Below are positions 42,813 to 44,793 of a DNA stretch of 44,793 nucleotides, one piece after another (the stretch's first letter is position 1; every line of letters begins with the position of its first letter). This DNA is from Candidatus Firestoneibacteriota bacterium (lineage in GTDB: Bacteria > Oederibacteriota > D2-FULL-39-29). Under the pieces are notes generated by a model. The model was not told the DNA's origin and ran no database searches. It saw only the letters and a program-made list of their open reading frames with translations. Position numbers and translations under genes: made by a program. The DNA is taken from the NCBI GenBank assembly GCA_903928075.1, contig CAIYPD010000049.1:1-44793 (forward strand). The letters run 5' to 3'.

Positions 42813-43097
42813 ATGACGAAACAAAAAAATACAAATGTAAACGAAAAAAAACCGAGACTGCCTTTGGTTTTTAAAATAGGGATGGCGTTTTTAATTATTT
42901 CTCCTTTAAGGTATTTAGTGCTGCTGGGATTGCCCTGGCTACCCTATTCAAACGGAGTTAAAGTCGGGATTTGGTTGGCAATTTTCATTGCCGCGGAAAT
43001 ATTGTTCTGGATCGGCGCTTTTTTAGTTGGGGAAGAAGTCGTAAGGAAATATAAAGAATATTTGAAACCGGGGAGATATTTTAAGAAGAAAAAATAA
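42813..43097 (+). CDS. Small two-TM membrane protein of unknown function
   Basis: This 94-residue protein (a GTG at 42792 would give 101) has two TM helices: LVFKIGMAFLIISPLRYLVLLGL and VGIWLAIFIAAEILFWIGAFL. A conserved-looking stretch follows, GEEVVRKYKEYLKPGRYFK. Ending in KKK it likely has an N-in, C-in topology. A TTGTTG-N17-TTTAAT promoter-like sequence (42760-42788) would put the transcript start about 42795, after the GTG, which favours the ATG at 42813. No family is named with confidence. Confidence 0.65.
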   Translation: MTKQKNTNVNEKKPRLPLVFKIGMAFLIISPLRYLVLLGLPWLPYSNGVKVGIWLAIFIAAEILFWIGAFLVGEEVVRKYKEYLKPGRYFKKKK

Positions 43098-43213
43098 TAA
43101 ACAATAGCAACAACTCAGGCTTTTTATGCGTAGCCCTTGAAAAGTCCTGCTTGTTGTGGCCTTATTGCAGCGATAAATTGACGAAGGTTATGGGCTAAAT
43201 AGGTGTTTTTTGC

Positions 43214-43242
43214 TTGTTTTTTATGCTTATTTAGAGTACAAT
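43214..43242 (+). promoter_or_regulatory. Candidate promoter of the small membrane gene at 43253
   Basis: TTGTTT (43214-43219), a 17-base spacer and TACAAT (43237-43242) lie 11 bases before ATG 43253, so any transcript would have a very short or no leader. Confidence 0.4.
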
Positions 43243-43252
43243 TTGTTTGCGT

Positions 43253-43549
43253 ATGAAAAAATTGAGTTATAGTTTTATAATTTTGTTTATTGCTGTTATA
43301 GTCTCTTGTCTTGTTTTTACAAATATTGGTTTATGTTTTAAGATATTTCTTTTTGACAGCGAAAATGAATCTATTTTGAAAATTGATTCAAATCTCTTCG
43401 ATGATTCAAGAGATAACATAGTTGTTACTTGCTATCTGGCTACCTTGTTTTTGGTGTTAGTAACAATAAAAAAATATTTATCTCCAAAGTTTGTTGAATT
43501 GAATTATTATGTTGTATCCGGAACCAGGGCGCCGCCTTTAAGGCGCTGA
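43253..43549 (+). CDS. Small membrane protein, hypothetical
   Basis: This 98-residue protein has two hydrophobic segments: YSFIILFIAVIVSCLVFTNI near the start and NIVVTCYLATLFLVLVTI near residue 70, with an acidic stretch (DSENESILKIDSNLFDDSRD) between. It has no recognisable family. The frame extends 5' to a TTG (43247), but the ATG at 43253 is more usual. Coding status is moderately sure because base use is AT-rich and no homologue can be named. Confidence 0.45.
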   Translation: MKKLSYSFIILFIAVIVSCLVFTNIGLCFKIFLFDSENESILKIDSNLFDDSRDNIVVTCYLATLFLVLVTIKKYLSPKFVELNYYVVSGTRAPPLRR

Positions 43550-43602
43550 AATTTACTAAAAGTGTTGTTAAGCAGTTAAAAATAGAAATAAAGGAGAACA
43601 AG

Positions 43603-43971
43603 ATGAAAAAGTTAGCTTTGATTTTGGTAGTGTTGTTCGCGTTTGCTGCTGTAGGTGTTGCTGCGGAGAAAAAAGCTGCCGGAGCGGATAAACCCGCTGA
43701 TAAGGCTGCCGATACCAAGGGAGAAGTAAAATCTACCGGAACACTTATTTCCATCGATAAAGAAAAGAAAGAAATTGTTGTTGACCTCGGCAAAAAGAAA
43801 AAAGCCGAAAAGAAAACTTTTGCGGTTGATGCCAAGATTCTTGAAAGTTTGAAAGATGTAAAAGAAGGCGTTATGGTCACCGTAACTCTTAAGGACGATA
43901 AAGTTGTAAGCGTGAAGCTTGCCGAAAAGAAGAAAGAAGAAGGCGAAAAGAAAGGTAAAGGCGCGAAGTAA
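43603..43971 (+). CDS. Exported Lys-rich small protein
   Basis: This 122-residue protein has a signal peptide (MKKLALILVVLFAFAAVGVAA) followed by a Lys/Ala-rich linker (EKKAAGADKPADKAADTKGE). It then has a small beta domain (STGTLISIDKEKKEIVVDLG, KTFAVDAKILESLKDVKEG, VMVTVTLKDDKVVSVKLAEK) resembling DUF5666-like OB/SH3 folds, and a lysine-rich tail. It is probably periplasmic. The ribosome site AAGGAGAAC precedes the ATG. A strong terminator follows. Confidence 0.8.
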   Translation: MKKLALILVVLFAFAAVGVAAEKKAAGADKPADKAADTKGEVKSTGTLISIDKEKKEIVVDLGKKKKAEKKTFAVDAKILESLKDVKEGVMVTVTLKDDKVVSVKLAEKKKEEGEKKGKGAK

Positions 43972-43983
43972 AAGTATTGATTC

Positions 43984-44017
43984 AAAACGGCAGGCAAGAA
44001 ATTGCCTGCCGTTTTTT
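43984..44017 (+). terminator. Rho-independent terminator
   Basis: A 14-base perfect stem (AAAACGGCAGGCAA / TTGCCTGCCGTTTT) with a GAAA tetraloop is followed by TTTTTT. It lies 12 bases past the stop codon of the exported Lys-rich protein. Confidence 0.92.
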
Positions 44018-44058
44018 AATTTGCGGCAAAATTGACTTTCTATTTTAAGGGAGATAAA

Positions 44059-44793
44059 ATGACTAAAGTTGTTTTTTCCTGGCCAAAAGGTAAAGAGGGC
44101 GCACTAACTACCAGCTGGGATGACGGCACTATTCACGACCGGCGGCTGGTGGCCCTATTTAATAAACACGGTATTAAAAGCACCTGGAACTTAAACAGCG
44201 GAATATTTGACTCTTCACGAAAAGACCGTTTTAAGGAAAATTTTAACAAAGCCATCTACGGTTCTGCTGCAAAAAACTCTAATAAAAGTTTCCTTACGGC
44301 GACAGAAATTGCAAGGTTATTTAAAGGACATGAAGTAGCGGTTCACACCGAAGACCATCCGCATCTCTGGCGCTGTCCCGATGAGATGATATTTTCTGAA
44401 GTGGTAAAAGACCGCCTGACCCTTGAAAAACTTACGGGTTATCCCGTCCGCGGTATGGCTTTTCCCTGTGCGGATACCAATGACAAAAGAGTGAATAATG
44501 TATTAAAAAGAGCCGGTATTCTTTATTCGCGGTCGGATAAGAACTCCGGCAATTTTGAACTGCCGGCGGATTTCCTGTGCTGGACCGGAACCTGCCATCA
44601 AAGCGCAGATTTTGTTGAACTTTGGACCAAATTTCTTGCCGATAAAAACCCTGAGAAACTTTTCTATCTCTGGGGGCACAGCTTCGAGTTTGCAAAAGAA
44701 AATAATTGGGCAAGAATGGAAGATTTTGGAAAGTTAACGGGAAAGAATCCGAAGATCTGGTATGCAACCAATATGGAAATCTATAATTATGCC
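44059..44793 (+). CDS. Polysaccharide deacetylase-like protein, cut by window end
   Basis: The gene starts at ATG 44059, after AAGGGAGATAA, and runs open to the window end (245 residues seen). The NodB-type motif 1 is ALTTSWDDGTIHD, where TSWDD holds the catalytic Asp pair. Motif 2 is VAVHTEDHPHL, with the zinc-binding His residues. Later FYLWGHSFEF fits motif 5. Family members remove N- or O-acetyl groups from polysaccharides. No signal peptide is visible, so a cytoplasmic or small-substrate role is possible. The 3' part is outside the window. Confidence 0.87.
   Translation, partial: MTKVVFSWPKGKEGALTTSWDDGTIHDRRLVALFNKHGIKSTWNLNSGIFDSSRKDRFKENFNKAIYGSAAKNSNKSFLTATEIARLFKGHEVAVHTEDHPHLWRCPDEMIFSEVVKDRLTLEKLTGYPVRGMAFPCADTNDKRVNNVLKRAGILYSRSDKNSGNFELPADFLCWTGTCHQSADFVELWTKFLADKNPEKLFYLWGHSFEFAKENNWARMEDFGKLTGKNPKIWYATNMEIYNYA

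Noticed and set aside
1-44793. CRISPR array, insertion sequence with terminal repeats or prophage
   Set aside because: No regular spacer-repeat array, no transposase or phage structural gene is seen; the only mobile-element-like trace is the decayed YhcG nuclease.

Overview
This window looks like a chromosomal contig piece from an uncultured, Gram-negative-type bacterium of moderate GC content. The evidence is several lipoproteins with lipoboxes, an outer-membrane beta-barrel protein ending in Phe, CsgG/FlgT-like domains, and many anaerobe-type families (corrinoid-type UroD methyltransferase fold, YkgJ, C_GCAxxG_C_C, FeoB). The mixture of families and the low-complexity dispersed intergenic repeats recall groundwater candidate phyla (Firestonebacteria, Omnitrophota or Elusimicrobiota-like). 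That placement is only an inference; no rRNA or marker gene fixes the taxon.

Layout. 1-1442: end of a DUF72 gene, a C_GCAxxG_C_C protein and a convergent TVP38/DedA-like membrane protein. 1741-9557: a probable carbohydrate-derivative module with an AraC regulator, a DegT/StrS aminotransferase-fold protein, a Gfo/Idh/MocA dehydrogenase, a pair of overlapping amidohydrolase-fold genes (the first without metal ligands, the second with all of them), two small exported proteins and a UroD/MtaA-type protein. 9777-16247: two tandem paralogous ~550-residue lipoproteins, a CrtI-like FAD oxidoreductase and a PurF-like protein without the glutaminase cysteine. 16400-21456: terminator, nitronate monooxygenase, MFS transporter, ADP-ribosylglycohydrolase with a C-terminal Cys motif, and an AAC(3)-fold acetyltransferase. 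21481-24548: tRNA-Gln(CTG), repeats, nadB, a methyltransferase and a 50-residue Cys-rich protein. 24767-30709: exported SGNH hydrolase, beta-helix protein, a small exported protein, a decayed YhcG/DUF1016 nuclease, a CsgG/FlgT/beta-barrel protein and a truncated CsgG-like copy. 30781-31864: a four-TM protein, two micro-membrane proteins sharing a GWWLLHLL motif, and a YgbA-type protein. 32095-38297: ilvC-psd-pssA-leuA-leuC-leuD, a mixed branched-chain amino acid and phospholipid cluster with no leuB. 38398-42651: YkgJ, an RHH/RelE toxin-antitoxin pair with a 10-bp-periodic repeat in its promoter, an SMR/EamA-like exporter, feoB and a DtxR-FeoA regulator. 42813-44793: small membrane and exported proteins and the start of a polysaccharide deacetylase.

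How the genes work together. The ilvC-leuD block supplies valine/isoleucine/leucine precursors plus phosphatidylserine and phosphatidylethanolamine. FeoB with the DtxR-FeoA protein forms a ferrous iron uptake and sensing unit. The 1741-9557 block probably works on sugar or small carboxylate substrates under AraC control. At least four families of short dispersed repeats occupy the gaps between genes; one family starts just after stop codons at four loci, and at two of these the same leader and ribosome-binding sequence follows.
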